NCBI GenBank assembly: GCA_032622095.1
Contig: CP136062.1
Location: 10,815,710-10,879,709, forward strand
Direction: 5' to 3'
DNA: 64,000 nucleotides
Origin: Siphonodentalium dalli
Lineage: Eukaryota > Mollusca > Scaphopoda > Gadilida > Siphonodentaliidae
Made by a program: the position numbers and the translations under genes. Shown here piece by piece: positions 34,262 through 46,134 of this stretch. The notes beneath the pieces were generated by a model. The model saw nothing but the letters and a program-made list of their open reading frames with translations, was not told the DNA's origin and did no database searches. How positions within the stretch are numbered: the stretch's first letter is position 1; the number at the start of each line of letters is the position of its first letter.

Positions 34262-37015
34262 ACCCTTTGGGTTGTGATAATTGTGACGTCAGTAATTTAT
34301 ATACCCCATCAACATGAAAAAAAAATGTTTTTACATCCGGGCGAATCAGACCTCTGGGGCCCTATGGTGGCCGCCATGTTGGAATAGAATTGACAAATTA
34401 ATAAAACGAATTTATTTTACTTCTTCGATCAGCCTTGTTATTGTTATCGCTCGTATTTTAAATGTACAACGGTATCACAGCACGTAAGCGCTAAGAACAA
34501 ACGAGAAAGCACAAGCGAAGATAGCACAACGAGCCCATTACTGGAATGACTTTAGAGTCAAAGCAGTCAAAAGAAGAAGAATAACAACAACACTAGAACT
34601 TGTTTTGAACTTGGAAGTTTAAAAGTGAAAATCAGTCGGAAAGAAACTCAATGACGAATCTGTGACTGAAAAAAATTTGAAAATGAAGGTCACTGGAGTG
34701 GAATGTGGACTGGTCTGTGCAGACTGATCACCACGGCGATTTGACTTGTTCTGTTATTCTTCAATTTTAAGTCTGTTTTCACCTGGACTGGTTAGACTTA
34801 GAGTTTATGACCTACGATTTTGACGTGGGCATGCGCAGTCCATATTCCAGCTACTTCCTACGACGGAAATCTTTCCACTTACGATTGTATCGTGGTCGTC
34901 TGAAGGTACACTTACACTTATACACTTACACTTACACTTATGCTAATGTCATTCCTCCTGGGCAATTATTAAAATGTTTATATACTATCAGATGCCTAAC
35001 AATAGTGTCAGCATGTGCCGCATGATTAGTAATTTCAGATAAAATTCTCAACGATCATTACGTTTTTTCGCATAGATATATATATAGAATTAAATTGAAA
35101 TAGAATTAAATAGAATTAAATTTCCATCAATATTGTTAATTTCAGTCTAGGTCTCCGCTATCACTATTATTGACCATTACAGTGCTTAGACATCTGAGAG
35201 TACGATATAAGCTCAAAAAGTCATGAACAAGCATGCAATCTCGAGCTGGGACCACCCTTAATACTTGTTTCTCATCTACTTCACAGAAGGGGTCACCCTA
35301 AGTAGTAACCGTATAGGAAACACACCGAACATACCACTATTGCACAATGACATCAGTTTGTTTGATCTAAATTATTTAGCCCCAAAACAATAGTCATTTG
35401 GCAAATTATCTCATTCTTTTTCGAAGTGCCTGTTATCTACTGAAATTGGATCCTACCAGGGCCATAAATTTTTGTCTCATTGAGTCATTGTGTCCCATCC
35501 TTGTAAATCGCTGAAAGTCAAGCATACATACACCTCTATAAATAAATACGATGTGGCTATGTGAAATATGCAATAAATCCCCGTTTTCATAAAAATGTAT
35601 TCAGTATTATATGTAAATTTATCCAATAAAGATATTTTTCCCTTGAAGGTCCTCAATCCGAATCAATAGTCCCCATATCATCAGATTCCAACAACAACAA
35701 GATTTTTTGAAATGCCGCTTCAGTTGACAGAATTAATTGCTCGAAAATAATGCTAACTGCAGTCAATTATGGCATAAAATTGACAAAAACTTGTAATTTA
35801 TCAACTTTTTGCTCAACGAATATTGCTGGTTTGTCAAACATCTGACACACACACAAAAAAACCCAGTTGATTTTAGAGTTATCCATCTCCATCTGCAATT
35901 TGGTCAGAGAAAGTATTCTCGTCTGCTGTTTGCTGGGCCACGTAAAATTAAAATGATAGATTTTAAAAATCGGTATCTGATCACTCTGAGCTTTGATGTT
36001 GTGGGTTCCTCGACTTGAATAAAATATTTTTCACCTCCGAAGTCAAGGAAATAGTAATCTGCTAGGGTTAATTCGGATTGAGTACCTTTAAGATTGCAAA
36101 AAATAAATTAAATAATTTTGCCTTGAAAATTGGTTGCTTGGCCAGATTCAACCTTCACCTGATGATTGCATTTTGAAGAAATATAGTAACATGTGCTATA
36201 TGGCTAATATCTCTTGACTGGCGCCATGGATATTGGTCTGGAAATTAGAGAAATATTAGAGGCAATATCTCACTCTGACCCATGCCTAACTGTGGCCCAC
36301 ATTCCCACATTCCTCTATATCTGGTGCTGCAACATATTCTCGTGCAAATAGGTTTATTTGTACCTAAATATTCACATATGTTAATATTTTTTTATTTATT
36401 TAAATTTGTTTAAATAAAAATTTAGAAAAACTCTGCCAGGGCACACTGAGTCACCACACCAAATTTCGTTGAAATCTGAGCACCGATATTAACAAAGACA
36501 TGTTGGTCTCAACTTTACTCCAGTCTTAAACAGTCCCATGAAACATGTATACATTTATTGATGGACGTGTCATGGGCTCTTCATACAGGATCAGGTTCAT
36601 TGTTCCGAAGGTTCCATATTCCGAAGGGTCGCTATTCCAAAGGTTCTTATTCAGAAGGTTCGCTATTCTGAAGGTATGCTATTCTAGGCGTATTTAACCA
36701 GAAAAGATGGACAACTCTAATACCAAGTAGTTATTATTACCACGATTTTACAGTTATCCATCTTTATCTGGAAGACCGCCCGTTTGACCTCGTCCTGGCA
36801 CGATTAGGCCCGGAAACAATAACAATAGCAAACTGCAAAGATCGATATCTAATTACTCTGAGCTTTGATGGGTGGGTTCGACACTAATCAAATATTTTTT
36901 CCCACCGAAGCCAAAGAAAGAGTAATTTAGCAGCGTCTTATCGGATTGAGTACCTTTAAGTTATTTCCTTCATAAAAAGAGTCTTATGATAAAGAACCCT
37001 CTCAATACTTTAGAA
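34262..37015 (+). mobile_element. element E, copy R
   Basis: Head to head with copy L: sequences on either side of 34260 are reverse complements from TGACGTCAGTAATTTATATA outward. It has lost segments present in copies L and 3 (equivalents of 33820-34075 and 32400-33400). Its far part (36560-36960) contains the TTCCGAAGGTTC-type short repeats and a MITE right end. Confidence 0.65.
35643..36091 (+). mobile_element. TTAAAGGTACTC MITE in copy R
   Basis: Left tip mutated (TTGAAGGTCCTCAATCCG), right tip ATTCGGATTGAGTACCTTTAA. Body matches 40045-40490. Confidence 0.6.
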
Positions 37016-39164
37016 TATAGATAATCACAACCCAAAGGGTTGTTTTACGGTAACATAAGCGACGCAAGTATATTTGTGACGTCAGTAATTTCTATACCCC
37101 ATCAACATGAAAAAATAGTTTTTACATCCGGGCGATTCAGACCTATGGGCCCCTATGGTGGCCGCCATGTTGGAATAGGATTGACAAATTGATAAAACGA
37201 ATTTATTTTTCTTCTTCAATCAGCCTCCCTATAGCAATACTATTAAATTTGAAAAACAAAATCAACCTTATTCAAAATTAAATGCTTAATGTGGATTTAG
37301 CTGACGCGGGCGCATATCATTCGGCAAACCTCGCCAGATTCCGTACCGTTACAGTTAGAATATTACGTCCCCTGGCAGGCCATAGCAACGTTGGAAATGA
37401 TGACGTAATTTCGTTACAAAATGGTGGCGCTCTCTTGTTTGCGAAATTTGAAATTGAATTGCTTGTTATTGTTATCGCTCGTATTTTAAATGTACAACGG
37501 TATCACAGCACGTAAGCGTTACCATTACTGGAATGACTTTAGAGTCAAAGCAGTCAAAAGAAGAAGAAGAATAACAACAACATGTCAACAACAACAACAA
37601 CATTCAACAACAACTTGTTTTGAAGTTGAAGTGAACTGTGTTCAAAGTGAAAATCAGTCAGTCGGAAAGAAACTCAATGACGAATCTGTGACTGAAAAAA
37701 ATATGAAAATTAAGGTCACTGGAATGGAATGTGGACTGTTCTGTGCATACTGATCACCACGGCGATTTGACTTGTTCTGTTATTGTTCAATTTTAAGTCT
37801 GTTTTCACCTGGACTGGTTTAGTGGTTAGACTTAGAGTTGCAACTGCAAGCGGCAAATCGTTCAATCTACTAACTACTTCTCTAAATAGTAAATTTAATT
37901 GTTAATATCTAACACTGTCAGGTCAAGCCTCAACTTGGGTCAAGGAAATCAGAAAATGGACATTTTAGAGCTGACTGATTTACCATAGACAGTATAGTTC
38001 AGTCATGAACCGTTGAACGTAGCGCGTAGCTGGAACTTGTTGACGCAGTAATCGGTGAAAGCGTTCATGTGGCTTACTAATCTAATAATATTAGGATTGT
38101 ATTAGTCAAGTTAGTGATTACAGATTGAATTGGTGAGAGGATATGCTTCCGGGCCAACTTTCCATCTGTGTGTATGAATTCTGTTTCCTGTGATGGACAC
38201 ATCAAGTTAAATTTAATAATTATATTGCACGGTGATTAGTTTTAGCATTCTCACATATTAAATAATTCATAATTTTAACACTGTGTTCTCGATTTAAACC
38301 TTAAGCATTAAGCGGAAGCTTGACCAGCATGGCTAGCATACATGTATATATTAACTAGTGGCTATTTGTGGAAAAATTATTAAATATAGCCCTGCGTACT
38401 TGCTATTGTCGACTCGACACGTGACATTGGGATTGGAATAATATGTATGCTAAACATTATAATTCCAGGCCAACTTAGTTGAACTGTCACGACCTTCTAG
38501 TTATACATGTACATGACTAATGAGGCAATCATATAAATATTTAATCTAGTAGCATTTTCTCAGACCATGCCATGAACATCTATGTATATATGCCTGTCAA
38601 GAATAATGCCATTCCTCCCGGGCAATTATTAAAATGTTTATACACTATCAGATGCCTATTAACCAATAGTGTCAGCATGTGTCGCATGATTAGTAATTTT
38701 AGATAAAATTCTCAACGATCATTAAAGAGACATATATAGAATTAAATTGAAATAGAATTAAATAGAATTAAATTTCCATCAATATTGTTAATTTCAGTCT
38801 AGGTCTCCACTATCACTATTATTGACCATCACAATGATTAGACATCTGAGAGTACGATAAAAGCTCACAAAAGTCACGAACAAGCATGCAATCTCGAGCT
38901 GGGACCACCCTTAATACTTGTTTCTTATCATCTACTTCACAGAAGGGGTCACCCCTAAGTAGTAACCATATAGGAAATGCACCGAACATACCACTATTGC
39001 ACAATGACATCAGTTTGTTTTATCTAAATTATTTATCCACTCCAGCCCCAAAACAATAGTCATTTGGCAAATTATCTCATTCCTTTTTGAAGTGCCTATC
39101 ATCTACTGAAGTTGGATCCTACCACAGGCCATAAATTATGTCTCTGACTCTCATTGAGTCATTG

Positions 39165-39959
39165 CACTCTTATAACTAATGTGTAGAAACGATTACACAT
39201 CAAATGTGTAAACCCGGTTAATACACATAGCAATGTGTAGTTTTACATACAAATACATTGACAAGTGCCGTTCTACACATAATGTGTATATTTTGTTACA
39301 CATAAGTGTGTAAGAACGTAGACATGCGCAGTGTGGTGCCTTCAGTTTCATAGTCTGCTACGTGACGGCCATATTGTTTGATTATATTTTTTGGAATACA
39401 ATCTACAGCGATCGTAGACAAGGACGTAAGTTCAGATTTCCAATTTGTGGGTTTAGTTTTAATAGTATATGAGGATATATTTGTTAAAACTTTCATGGCG
39501 ATTACTGCCCTTAGACTCTTGTTATGATTGTTGTAAAAATACTAATATTATGCAATCACGCCTCGACTCTGGTTTGTTCATTCAAAGCAAAAACTCACAG
39601 TGCAGAACAAAATACTACATACCACTATGCGCCATGAAAGTTTTAACATATAAATCTGCATATATCTTTAATACTATACCCACAGGTCGGACTACTGAAC
39701 TTGCATTTCTTGTCTACAAACTGTGTGTGTAAGAACCTACACAAAATGTGTAAGGGATATGTGTTGATTTTATACACACAGTTGTGTATAAATGTGTAAA
39801 AAATTACCCATTTATGTGTACAAATTGTTACACAATTTGTGTACGAATATGAAACTACACATATACTACACAAATATGTTTAAGATCAAAATTGAATAAT
39901 GATTGTGTAGCAGGGCTACACATTTTGTGTAGAAAACCTACACATTAGTCATAAGAGTG
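39165..39959. mobile_element. foldback element with palindromic-site arrays
   Basis: TIR CACTCTTATRACTAATGTG at both ends (22 bp, one mismatch). Each end region (about 39165-39320 and 39722-39959) has a series of separate palindromes such as TACACATAATGTGTA and TTACACAATTTGTGTA. The inner region is also inverted (TTGTTAAAACTTTCATGGCG at 39480 against CGCCATGAAAGTTTTAACAT at 39631), so nearly all 795 bp can fold back. Copies L and R of element E lack it, giving an empty site ATTGTGCCCC. Flanks fit a 2-bp TG duplication. Confidence 0.75.
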
Positions 39960-40044
39960 TGTGCCCCATCCACGTAACCCGGCCGTTTTCATAAAAATGT
40001 ATTCAGTATTATATGTAAATTTATCCAATAAAGATATTTTTCCC

Positions 40045-40490
40045 TTAAAGGTCCTCAATCCGAATCAATAGTCCCCATATCATCAGATTCCAACAACAAG
40101 AAGATTTTTTGAAATGCCGCTTCAGTTGACAGAATCGATTAATTGCTCGAAAAAAAACTGCAGTCAATTATAGCATAAAATTGACAAAAACTTGTAATTT
40201 ATCAACTTTTTGCTCAACGAATATTGCTGATTTGTCAAACATCTGACACACAAAAAAAAAAACAGTTGATTTTAGAATTATCCATCTTCATCTGCAATTT
40301 GGTCAGAACAAATATTCTCGTCTGCTATTTGCTGGGCCACTTAAAATTCAAATGATAGATTTTAAAAATCGGTATCTGATCACTCTGAGCTTTGATGTTG
40401 TGGGTTCCTCGACTTTAATCAAATATTTTTCACCTCCGAAGTCAAGGAAATAATAATCTGCGAGGGTTAATTCGGATTGAGTACCTTTAA
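40045..40490 (+). mobile_element. TTAAAGGTACTC MITE in copy 3
   Basis: TTAAAGGTCCTCAATCCGAA at the left, TTCGGATTGAGTACCTTTAA at the right, 446 bp, no coding frame. Reference copy for the family in this window. Confidence 0.7.
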
Positions 40491-42003
40491 AATTGCAAAA
40501 ATTAAATTAAATAATTTTGCCTTGAAAATTGGTCGCTTGGCCACATTCAACCTTCACCTGATGATTGCATTTTGAAGAAATATAGTAAAATGTGCTATAT
40601 GGCTAATATCGCTTGACTGGCGCCATGGCTATTGGTCTGGAAATTAGAGAAATGTTAGAGGCAATATCTCACTCTGACCCATGTCTAACTGTGGCCCACA
40701 TTCCTCTATATCTGGTGCTGCAACATATTCTCGTGCAAATAGGTTTATTTGTACCTAAATATTCACATATGTTCATATTTGTTTTATTCATTTAAATTTG
40801 TTTAAATAAAAATTTAGAAAAACTAACGCCATTATACACTCTGCCAGGGCACCCTGAGTCACCACACCAAATTTCGTTGAAATCTTGGCACCAAAATTAA
40901 CAAAGACATGTTGGTCTCAACTTTACTCCAGTCTTAAATATGTATATATAAACAGTCCCATGAAACATGTATACATTTATTGATGGACGTGTCATGGGCT
41001 CTTCATACAGGATCGCGTTCATTATTTCGAAGGTTCTATATTCCGAAGGGTCGCTATTCCAAAGGTTCTTATTCAATATTCAGACATCGAAGGTTCGCTA
41101 TTCTGAAGGTTTACTATTCTGGGCGTATTTAACCAGAAAAGATGGACAACTCTAATACCAAGTAGTTATTATTACCACGATTTTACAGTTATCCATCTTT
41201 ATCTGGAAGACCGCCCGTTTGACCTCGTCCTTCTGGCACGATCAGGCACAGAAACAATAAAAATAGCAAACTGCAAAGATCGATATCTAATTACTCTGAG
41301 CTTTGATGGGTGGGTTCCTCGACACTAATCAAATATTTTTTTCCCCACCGAAACCAAAGAAAGCGTAATTTAGCAGCGTCTTATCGGATTGAGTAGGCCT
41401 AACTATAAGTTATTTCCTTCATAAAAAGAGTCTTATGATAAAGAACCCTCTCAAAACTTCAGAATATAGAATGAAACTTCAAAATAACTAGTTATAAAAA
41501 CCTTCTGAATATCGAGGAATATAGAGAACCTTGGGAATGGCGAAACTTCGGTATAATGAACCTTGGGATTAGCGAACCTTTGGACACAGAGTGACATGCA
41601 TGTCGCCGTCCTACGGTCCATACGTACTGGCGTGATCGTATATATATCCCAAGTTGGCCAGAAATACAGGCACTCCTATATATGAAACATACATTTATCA
41701 TTTTATAGATGGACGTACGTGTTTTGGGTTGTCCATACGTACTGACGTAATCATATTAGAATGAAACTTCAAAATAACAAATTATAAAAACCTTCTGAAT
41801 ATTGAGGAATATAGAGAACCTTGGGAATAGCGAAACTTCGGTATAATGAACCTTGGGAATAGCGAATACCTACGGCCCATACGCACTGGCGTGATCGTAT
41901 ATCCCAAGTTGGCCAGAAATACAGGCACTCCTATGAAACATACATTTATCATTTTATTGATGGACGTACGTGTTTTGGGTTGTCCATACGTACTGACGTA
42001 ATC

Positions 42004-42172
42004 ATCACAACCCAAAAGGGTTGTTTTACGGTATTGCGTAAGCGACGCAAGTATAGTTGTGACGTCAGTAATTTCTATACCCCATCAACATGAAAAAATT
42101 GTTTTTACATCCTGGCGATTCAGACCTATGGGGCCATATGCATTCGGCAAACCTCGTCAGATTCCGTCACCG
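42004..42172 (+). mobile_element. element E, truncated fourth end
   Basis: Repeats the E terminus (ATCACAACCCAAAAGGGTTG to ACATGAAAAAATTG) and then jumps to the internal segment GCATTCGGCAAACCTCGTC. It abuts the putative promoter of the gene at 42385. Confidence 0.55.
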
Positions 42173-42200
42173 TTTCAGACTCGGCTTTAATACAACGCCA

Positions 42201-42384
42201 TGATTGGTTACGGACTACTTAAGTTATTTATATATTGGGATTTTCCGTGTACTTGACCATCCGTTTTGGAAGGCGCGCTTTTTGTGTATAGGATTTCTTG
42301 AGAGTTTCTTCAACTGTTTTCTCTTCATTTAGACATCGACATAAATTAAAATGTGATTGATTAGTTACTGTCAAATAGTACACC
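42201..42384 (+). promoter_or_regulatory. putative promoter and leader of the ZAD-like gene
   Basis: An inverted CCAAT box (ATTGG, 42203-42207) is followed by TTTATATATT at about 42227-42236, some 150 bp before the ATG. The start codon context is CACCATGT, close to the animal consensus. Confidence 0.35.
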
Positions 42385-42832
42385 ATGTACCACGGATGTT
42401 TTGCATGTTGTGAGGTGACAACTTCGTTGTATAACTGTTTGATTGGGACAAAATCCAGCGAAGAGAAAATTGCAGACAAATGTATTTATTTATTTAATGT
42501 TGATATATCTATAAATGTGCCTGGTGCAAAAATATGTAGAACCTGTTTGAGACAACTGAACAATGCCTACACCTTCGTGGAAAGAGTGAAACGTTTGTTG
42601 AAACATGAGAGCGATAACAAAAGAAAGCATCAATCTACTCCATCTGGATCAGCTTCACAATCAATATCTACTACCTCTACAACTAATACCAGCACTCCAG
42701 TCAATAAACCAAAAAGGCAGAAGGTCGTGGAAGCTCTGATTAAGTCAGTGGAGAAGATGAAAGTTACCACATGTAAAGCACCAGCACCAGCAAAGAAGAG
42801 ACTCTTCATTGACCATGACTATTCTGTTGTTG
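42385..42832 (+). CDS. exon 1 of a ZAD-like domain protein
   Basis: ATG in good context opens a frame whose first 70 residues resemble the zinc-finger-associated domain (ZAD): CFAC near the N-terminus and ICRTCLRQLNNAYTFVERV about 45 residues later, fitting C-x2-C ... C-x2-C with the usual hydrophobic helix after the second pair. A Lys/Arg-rich stretch, a Ser/Thr-rich linker (about residues 75-110) and KKRLFIDHDYS follow. A donor TTG|GTGAGG lies at 42832/42833 in phase 1; read through, the frame would stop at 42841-42843. In arthropods ZADs mediate dimerisation of zinc-finger transcription factors; no finger array is visible here. Role in chromatin or transcription is inference. Confidence 0.5.
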
Positions 42833-43372
42833 GTGAGGTTTGATCAAGAGTTTGTTTTGGTTTGTTGTAGTTCAATTGACTTGTTAATGTTATATTTGAA
42901 GTTTATGAAGTTGGGAGCTGTGCCTATAGCAAATTGTATATATATAACATTTTTCATGTATCTGTGTTTTTAATATAGCTTGCGAACCTCTTGATTGTAG
43001 TATGCCATAGAACGTTATGAATTTTTTCATAAATGGCATGTGATTTAATAATATTTATAGCTTGTCACTAAAATTAGTATATGTTGACATTCTATTGGTT
43101 AAAAGTTATTTATGCCCGTTTGAGTAATGAAACATTTATGCCAAGCGACTTAGCGTAAACTAAAAAGTCAAGTATTACCCTTAACGGTTAAGACATTATA
43201 TCAAATCAGATTGAGTAATATCAAGAGAATGGTTTAGTTAACTTTCTATATATATATTATTACTAGATAATACTCTCAAAAAGATTTACCCGGTAAATTG
43301 CAATTTCAGCTCTCAATTTTACAAACTTCTAATTTATTATGTTGACCTTTCAGTATAGCGTATTAAGTGCCA

Positions 43373-43532
43373 TGATGCGAAGCTGATCCAGATGGAATAG
43401 ATTGACATTTTCTTTTGTTATCGTTCTCATGTTTTAAGAAATGTTTTAACAAACGTTTCACTCTTTCCATGAAGATGTAAGCATTGTTCAGCTGTCTCAA
43501 ACAGGTTCTACATATAATGTTTGCACCAGGTA
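43373..43532 (-). pseudogene. inverted partial copy of the ZAD-like exon
   Basis: On the opposite strand, inside the putative intron, sequence encoding ICRTCLRQLNNAYIFMERV and the basic region after it is repeated, with an added duplication of LKH. It lacks the start and the first Cys pair and ends in AT-rich DNA. There is a 1-codon insertion before ICRTC. Probably a non-functional duplication. Confidence 0.55.
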
Positions 43533-43825
43533 CATTTACATTAGAATAAACATGTTGGAATATGTAATCAATAAACATATATAAATGCAAAAAAGTATTG
43601 TTCATTGGAGGGCTTTCAGGAAAAAAGGTGTTAGTGTTACAGTGGGACTGACAATACCCCATCCCCTCCCCCAAGATTTAAAAATACTATCACTCTGGGC
43701 CGACTTCTATGCTTTTGAAAAGAGTTATGTTGATGACAGATTTTATCTCATTTCGACCAGAGGGGAGTTTTGCAAGAGGTTATCAGAACTACGATTAAAT
43801 TTAATTCAATTATGCAAGAGGAATT

Positions 43826-44281
43826 CGAAATGAATTATGGTTATGCATAATAGAAATTATGGTTAAAGGCATGGAAGGCCTTCGAGTGGGTATATTGTTA
43901 AAATCTACAGCATAAAAACTGCCATAAACAGAAAGAATATTAAAAATTAGAAATATTTTAATCTTACACCAATCATAAATATCGTGTAAATAGTACCGTA
44001 TGTTGTCATGTTTGTATGCTTTGTTATGTAAACAAAAGCCAAACTCGAAAAATTTTGGCTTTTTTTTTTTATCTGAGAAAGGGTACAAACTTGACAATAA
44101 CATACTATTCACGCGATATTTATGATTTGCATAAAAACAAAATCTGTCTATATTTTTAATATTCTTTGTGTTTATGGCGGTTTTAAAGGAAGCGACTATT
44201 TTAACAGCAATACAACTGCAAAGGCCGTCCATGCCTTTAAGCAGAATAGAAATTACGCTCAAGCATAATACAATTATGGCT
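43826..44281. mobile_element. TIR element with TTAAAGGCATGG arms
   Basis: About 130 bp at 43826-43960 recurs inverted at 44150-44281: TTAAAGGCATGGAAGGCC against the inverse in GGCCGTCCATGCCTTTAA, then CATAAACAGAAAGAATATT against AATATTCTTTGTGTTTATG. A 150-codon minus-strand frame across it resembles nothing known. Located in the putative intron of the ZAD-like gene. Confidence 0.55.
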
Positions 44282-44765
44282 AAGGATTACACTTATGGAA
44301 AATTAGCTAATTATAATAAATCAGTGAATTTCACCTCCTTTTTGACAATATTCCCACATATACACTTGCGTGAATAGCAACTTGTGAGCTACATACAATC
44401 ACGGATGCATGCCAAATTGAGTGGGGTGAAAGATAGCAAGTTAATAAATCAGTAGAAATTGAGATCTTTGTTAAACCATGGCATCAGTCTTGAGGCCAAT
44501 ATAAATAAATTGCTAGATTTACATCCAACTTTTTCAGAGAAATGGGGTGGGAGGGCAAATTTTATTTTTTTATATTTTATTCTTCCTAACATAAATGGTC
44601 ATGGAGAGTTATAGATATTGAAGCAGTGTCCTATCTTATATAATACAAGGCGATTTAGATTGTCCTTATTTGATCAAAATAGACTGATAAATGGATCATT
44701 GACATGTAATTTGATGATTAACCCTTCTATGACGGGAGCTTCCTGATTTTTTTCGAAAACCCTGT

Positions 44766-44834
44766 GCCAATGCATTCTCTTATATATGCAAGTCGCCCAT
44801 AGGGCGCCTCGCATATATAAGAGAATGCATTGGC
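44766..44834. repeat. hairpin module
   Basis: 69-bp near-complete palindrome, GCCAATGCATTCTCTTATAT arm, centre GTCGCCCATAGGGCGCC. Confidence 0.7.
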
Positions 44835-44861
44835 CTAACAATATTTACATTGATCTTGTAA

Positions 44862-44930
44862 GCCAGTGCATTCTCTTATATGTGCGAGGCTCCCTTTGGG
44901 AGACTCGCATATATAAGAGAATGCACTGGC
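44862..44930. repeat. hairpin module
   Basis: 69-bp near-complete palindrome, GCCAGTGCATTCTCTTATA arm, centre GGCTCCCTTTGGGAGAC. Paired changes keep the stem: the CCAG variant on one side is matched by CTGG on the other. Confidence 0.7.
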
Positions 44931-44980
44931 ACATGGTCTTTAATGCTGCACCAGCACAGCTCCCATCATGAAAGAGTTAA

Positions 44981-45924
44981 GGCATGAGAACAAAATTTGC
45001 ATTAAAAATATGCAAATAAAAAAAATTGAGGAGGGGACTAAAAATAGGGTCGGGAGGGGATGTAAATCTAGCAATATTTTTATATTGGCCTAATAGGCAT
45101 ACAATTTATTGTCAGCAGTGCTATCAATTAGGAAAAATGTGCTATGGCAAATTTAAATTCTACGACATGTCAAGATTCCAAAAGTTGCCTCAGCATTTCT
45201 TATTTCCATAGCTAATTTCAAGGACTGAATCTTGTGATGTTGATCCATAAAAAAAACTGAATAAAATATGTGGTTACAAACTTCTGAAGTGGCATGGTCA
45301 TATATAGTGCACCCCTTTATGTTGACTACCAAATCAGAAAATGGTGTCACATTGCATAGATATACACATAAATGCACCATTGGGATGCAGAAAATGGCTC
45401 CCTAGGATTCCTATTCAATGCTGGAAAATGTTCAGATTATAAGTTCATCATTTGTTGAACTCTTTCATATTCATATAAATACGCATGTACCTAAGTTAAT
45501 ATGGGCAATGAAATTTCCAAGTAGTAAAAGTTTCCAAGTGATGCCTTTATAATATCCTGCACAAGACTTTGAATGCTGATTGATGAAGATAATTTTCTAC
45601 TTTGTATGAAGATCATATCGTTAAACTCTCTGAATGTGTCAATTTTGAAGAATGGACAGTACAGATTTATTAGCTTCAGGATTTTACAGACAAGAGAAAC
45701 AGGTTTGTGGGAAATTTTATTTTTGGAGATTCAAAATGTACCAAGTTAACAATGAGAAAATATACAGTGTAGTAACATAAAGATGACATAAATAAAATTC
45801 AGGAGCAATTCCATTGAGTCAAAATGATAACTATTAAAGCACTTTATTTGCTGAAAAAAAATCCTACAATGTTAACATTAATATATACTGCCAACAATTA
45901 AAACATTGAATATACACATTCCAG
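44981..45924. other. rest of the putative intron; no feature recognised
   Basis: AT-rich. The last bases form the acceptor ACACATTCCAG at 45914-45924. No exon was recognised between the two proposed ones, though small ones could be missed. Confidence 0.35.
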
Positions 45925-46100
45925 CAACCACAATGTCTGAAGTACTCATTGTGCGGAGAAAACCTGAGTCACCTCCAGAGACAGGAGGGTCTGGATCATG
46001 CCATGAATCTTTAACGCCAGTAGAGATCATAATCCACCAGTACAAAACCTTGGAACTTTTTGATGTTTTGACAAGGAACATTATGAGGTTGAAAAAATAA
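45925..46100 (+). CDS. proposed last exon of the ZAD-like gene
   Basis: After the acceptor, a frame that fits the phase-1 donor of exon 1 (G plus CA gives Ala) runs 58 codons to TAA at 46098-46100. It encodes SEVLIVRRKPESPPETGGSG, then a short amphipathic C-terminus with FDVLTRNIMRLKK. An internal ATG at 45933 could also start it independently. No zinc finger is present. If the join is right, the whole protein is about 207 residues. The join itself is inference from phase and position. Confidence 0.35.
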
Positions 46101-46134
46101 CACGAGAATATATTTCTTAGTTATTATCTGTTCC

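Larger units (their letters stand above)
30630..34278 (-). mobile_element. element E, copy L
   Basis: Both ends carry ATCACAACCCAAA(A)GGGTTG continuing to GCGTAAGCGACGCAAG, in inverted orientation (30630 and the inverse ending 34278). Relative to copy 3 it lies on the minus strand. It contains a composite MITE (31036-31761) and two short frames also open in copy 3. No transposase was recognised, so it is non-autonomous or derived. Differences from copy R are mostly deletions in R. Confidence 0.65.
37024..42003 (+). mobile_element. element E, copy 3 (most complete)
   Basis: Starts ATCACAACCCAAAGGGTTG, tail-to-head after copy R. It contains segments missing from copy R (37250-37480, 37850-38570), a MITE (40045-40490), the foldback insertion 39165-39959, and near its end a tandem duplication of about 300 bp (41460-41760 and 41761-42000) with AACCTTGGGAATAGCGAA. 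Ends where another terminal sequence begins at 42004. Confidence 0.65.
44718..44980. mobile_element. TTAACCC foldback element with two hairpins (263 bp)
   Basis: Ends TTAACCCTTCTATGACGGGA and the inverse of TCCCATCATGAAAGAGTTAA. Two hairpin modules lie inside (44766-44834 and 44862-44930), the first with a CCCATAGGG-type centre and the second with TCCCTTTGGGA. Same length as the copy at 48422-48684. TTAA plus CCYT tips resemble piggyBac ends; inference. Confidence 0.7.

Noticed and set aside
43810-44262. 150-codon minus-strand frame
   Set aside because: Spans both arms of a TIR element and reads through an A/T run; no domain.
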